Assembly: GCA_031257715.1 (NCBI GenBank)
Contig: JAIROE010000258.1
Location: 1 to 7,785, forward strand
Direction of reading: 5' to 3'
DNA from: Treponema sp.
GTDB taxonomy: Bacteria; Spirochaetota; Spirochaetia; Treponematales; Breznakiellaceae
Length of the DNA stretch: 7,785 bases
The notes under the pieces are model-generated. The model had not been told where the DNA came from and did no database searches. It saw only the letters and a program-made list of their open reading frames with translations. Below, piece after piece: positions 6,151 through 7,785 of the stretch (the stretch's first letter is position 1; every line of letters starts with the position of its first letter). Both the position numbers and the translations under genes were made by a program.

Positions 6151-7326
6151 ATGCAGTACCGTGTATACGGAAAAACCGGATTGAAGGTGTCGGCCTTTGG
6201 AATGGGCTGTATGCGGCTCCCCCGGATCGTAAGGGAGAACGGGGCGGAAGTGGACCGCGAGAAGGCCTGGGAGATGATACGCTACGCGGCGGATCACGGG
6301 GTCAATTACTTCGACACCGCCTACGGCTACCACAACATGACCAGCGAAGAGGTGCTCGGCGAAGCGCTCGAGGGCCGCCGTGAAAAAGTAATGATAGCCA
6401 CCAAGCAGCCTTTCGGCGTCATGGCCGATCTGAAATCAGGCGGAGGGAAGACCCTGCGCGAAAACGCCCGGCGGAACCTTGAAAACACCCTGAAGAAGCT
6501 CCGCACGAATTACATCGACGTATACCTTATCCACAACATAGGGGTCTCCACATGGGAAGAGATCAAAAAGCAGAAAATCATAGAAGAATACGAACAATTC
6601 AAGTCCGAAGGGCTCATCAGGGCCACCGGTTTTTCCTATCACGGCCGCTATCCCGGCTTCAGGGAGGTCCTGGACTTCTACGGCTGGGACATGTGCCAGA
6701 TACAGCAGAACCTCATTGACATAGAGAACGAAACCACCGAAGAGGCGATACACGATGCGGGCCGCAAAGGCTGCGCCCTTGTGATCATGGAGCCCCTGCG
6801 CGGAGGCAGCCTTGCCTTTCCCCCCGCTTCGGTAAAGGCCGTTTATGATGAATACGAAGAGGAGCGGAGCCCCGTCGAATGGGCATTCCGCCACATGCTC
6901 GATTACCCGGAAGTGAGCACGATCCTTTCGGGCGTTTCCACCATGGAACAACTCAAGGAGGACATCGAGATCTTCTCCCGGCCTGGCGCCGTTCCGCACT
7001 CTCTTTCCGAAGAAGAAAAGAAGATCATCGCGCGGGTGCGGGAGACCTACTTTTCAATTGCGTCGATCCCCTGCACCGCCTGCGAATACTGCCTTCCCTG
7101 TCCCCGCGGCGTCAACATCCCCCAGGTCTTCTCCAAATACAACGACGGCGTCATGTTCAACACCTTCGAGCCCTCGCGCCGGAGCTACTTCTTCCAGACC
7201 CAAAGCAAACAGGACGCGTCCCTGTGCGTCTCGTGCAAGGCGTGCGAAAAGAAGTGCCCCCAGCACATTGAAATAGCGAAGGAGCTTAAAACCGCCCACG
7301 CGGCGCTCGCGGGCTGGATAGAATGA
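6151..7326 (+). CDS. Aldo/keto reductase with C-terminal 4Fe-4S ferredoxin-like domain
   Basis: This is a cytoplasmic oxidoreductase made of an AKR TIM barrel fused to an iron-sulfur module, 391 residues. The barrel begins MQYRVYGKTGLKVSAFGMGCMRLP. It keeps the AKR catalytic tetrad: Asp55 and Tyr60 in DTAYGY, Lys85 in IATKQP, and His128 in YLIHNIG. SYHGRYPGF (162-170) and VIMEPLRGGSLA (211-222) are typical of the predicted oxidoreductases of COG1453. The C-terminal part carries two cysteine clusters, CxxCxxCxxCP (Cys308, 311, 314, 317) followed by RGVNIP, and CxxCxxCxxxCP (Cys359, 362, 365, 369). This suggests two 4Fe-4S clusters that could pass electrons to or from ferredoxin. Canonical AKRs of about 320 residues lack this tail. 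The physiological substrate is unknown. The gene has its own promoter with a MerR-like operator and its own terminator, so it is probably a single-gene unit, possibly induced by a reactive carbonyl or another chemical signal (inference). Confidence 0.9.
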   Translation: MQYRVYGKTGLKVSAFGMGCMRLPRIVRENGAEVDREKAWEMIRYAADHGVNYFDTAYGYHNMTSEEVLGEALEGRREKVMIATKQPFGVMADLKSGGGKTLRENARRNLENTLKKLRTNYIDVYLIHNIGVSTWEEIKKQKIIEEYEQFKSEGLIRATGFSYHGRYPGFREVLDFYGWDMCQIQQNLIDIENETTEEAIHDAGRKGCALVIMEPLRGGSLAFPPASVKAVYDEYEEERSPVEWAFRHMLDYPEVSTILSGVSTMEQLKEDIEIFSRPGAVPHSLSEEEKKIIARVRETYFSIASIPCTACEYCLPCPRGVNIPQVFSKYNDGVMFNTFEPSRRSYFFQTQSKQDASLCVSCKACEKKCPQHIEIAKELKTAHAALAGWIE

Positions 7327-7344
7327 AGACGATGCGCCGCCGCA

Positions 7345-7404
7345 CCCTGGGTAATCCGCGCCCACACGCCGGCGTTTGGCCGCGCGGATTGCCTGGGGAG
7401 TTTT
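7345..7404 (+). terminator. Long rho-independent terminator of the aldo/keto reductase
   Basis: A very long dyad begins 19 nt after the stop. The left arm 7345-7368 pairs with 7373-7398 around loop CCGG (7369-7372). It has 24 stem positions, three of which are G-T wobbles. There is one C/T mismatch and a two-nt CC bulge (7380-7381). AGTTTT follows, giving the T-run of an intrinsic terminator at 7401-7404. On the minus strand no T-run follows, so it acts for the plus-strand gene. The stem is much longer than an ordinary terminator. Confidence 0.8.
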
Positions 7405-7499
7405 ACGGCGCCAAGGCGGGCCTCGTCAATTGTTGAAAACGCGCGGCTAAAACCGGACGACGGGAAAAAGTACCCAAAGTCACGCGCGTCCGCCATTTT

Positions 7500-7519
7500 C
7501 GCGTAAACCGCGTTACGCG
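7500..7519. repeat. Inverted repeat in the intergenic region
   Basis: CGCGTAA (7500-7506) and TTACGCG (7513-7519) are perfect 7-bp arms around ACCGCG. The right arm can alternatively fold as CCGCG-TTA-CGCGG (7508-7520). No T-run follows on either strand, so it is not a plain terminator. Confidence 0.5.
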
Positions 7520-7566
7520 GCGTTGAAGCACAGCCGGAGAGACCGGACGCAAGGAGAACAAGAGAG

Positions 7567-7596
7567 GGAACCTCTAAAAACTCATTTTTTGGTTCC
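7567..7596. repeat. Inverted repeat downstream of the KdgK gene, possible minus-strand terminator
   Basis: GGAACC (7567-7572) and GGTTCC (7591-7596) enclose AAAAA (7576-7580) and TTTTT (7585-7589) around the loop CTCA, giving an interrupted 11-bp stem. A competing hairpin AGAGG-GAA-CCTCT occupies 7563-7575. On the minus strand the stem lies about 57 nt past the KdgK stop and is followed by CTCTCTTGTTCTCC, which is T-rich but not a clean T-run. Terminator function is uncertain. Confidence 0.4.
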
Positions 7597-7653
7597 ATTT
7601 GAGCTTGTCATTTTTTCTCTGGTTCTCTGATTTAAAAATCTCGATAGTTTTAT

Positions 7654-7785
7654 TTACCGCTTAACCCGCCCGGAGGCATCGCCCTTCATGAGGACCAGGA
7701 CTTCTTCTTTGGTAGAATAGTTAAAATCGCCGTATATCGAGTGGTTAAGGCACGAGGCGGCTGCCGCGAAATTAAGCGCATCCTG
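7654..7785 (-). CDS. kdgK: PfkB-family sugar kinase C-terminus, probably 2-keto-3-deoxygluconate kinase (5' part outside window)
   Basis: The last 43 codons are open on the minus strand from the window edge to TAA at 7656-7654. They read [20 protein letters not shown], then [20 protein letters not shown], then VKR. The pattern of an Ala-rich helix, S-x-L-x-H-S-I-x-G-D-F-N, EEV and a final GD-x-SGR-V-x-R is what I associate with the end of 2-dehydro-3-deoxygluconokinases of the PfkB/ribokinase family. These phosphorylate KDG to KDPG in uronate and Entner-Doudoroff sugar breakdown. The catalytic GAGD motif and the ATP site lie outside the window. Another PfkB-type sugar kinase cannot be excluded. 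It converges on the aldo/keto reductase across a non-coding region. Confidence 0.78.
   Translation of the reverse strand, partial: QDALNFAAAASCLNHSIYGDFNYSTKEEVLVLMKGDASGRVKR

Larger units (their letters stand above)
7405..7653. other. Non-coding convergent intergenic region with inverted repeats
   Basis: No believable gene lies between the reductase terminator and the KdgK stop. The first part to about 7570 is GC-rich and holds inverted repeats such as CGCGTAA/TTACGCG (7500-7519), an alternative fold CCGCG-TTA-CGCGG (7508-7520), and repeated words ACGCGCG (7439, 7482) and ACCGGACG (7452, 7542). The last 80 nt are clearly AT-rich. It may be a dispersed intergenic repeat or a structured RNA. 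The sequence alone does not decide. Confidence 0.5.

Noticed and set aside
6436..6999. 187-codon minus-strand frame inside the aldo/keto reductase
   Set aside because: It is entirely antisense to a well-recognised enzyme and has no motif. It is explained by codon bias in GC-rich DNA.
7185..7598. Minus-strand 137-codon frame starting MEPKNEF with a lipobox-like LASGLSGC
   Set aside because: It has no Shine-Dalgarno sequence and its N terminus is not basic. It runs through the strong reductase terminator and antisense over 142 nt of the reductase. The later residues look like a GC-driven shadow frame.

Overview
The window looks like a GC-rich chromosomal segment from an anaerobic, diderm bacterium, most likely a Treponema-like spirochaete. 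The indications are a complete LolCDE-type lipoprotein-release transporter (so there is an outer membrane), an FtsY with the TKYDSGAKGG variant of the G4 region, and an iron-sulfur aldo/keto reductase of a kind common in anaerobes. The spirochaete assignment is an inference from general family resemblance, not proof.

Layout. Positions 1-4820 (+) form one tight operon: the 3' end of ftsY, a signal-peptide-bearing protein of unknown function, then lolC, lolD and lolE. All four junctions are stop/start overlaps of 4 or 8 nt, so translational coupling is likely. Positions 4821-4925 are a short convergent gap with a small hairpin and a near-copy of the last 16 nt of lolE. Positions 4926-6014 (-) encode an NAD(P)-dependent epimerase/dehydratase-like atypical SDR. 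It is divergent from an aldo/keto reductase with a C-terminal two-cluster ferredoxin module (6151-7326, +). The 136-nt divergent region holds a promoter with the geometry of a MerR-family regulated promoter: a -35 box, a 19-nt spacer carrying a dyad, and a -10 box. The reductase ends in a very strong hairpin terminator. A 249-nt non-coding stretch with several inverted repeats follows. The window closes with the last 43 codons of a PfkB-family sugar kinase, very probably 2-keto-3-deoxygluconate kinase (7654-7785, -), which converges on the reductase.

How the genes fit together. FtsY receives ribosomes that are making membrane and exported proteins. LolCDE extracts mature lipoproteins from the inner membrane for transfer to the outer membrane. 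The unknown secreted protein between them is therefore a candidate envelope or lipoprotein-trafficking factor by context only. The epimerase, reductase and KdgK genes look like separate metabolic units (sugar and carbonyl metabolism). I saw no transposase, CRISPR array, tRNA, rRNA or defence system. Nothing here is clearly an undescribed system. The items most worth a second look are the MerR-type operator, the unknown protein in the ftsY-lolCDE operon, and the structured 7327-7653 intergenic region.
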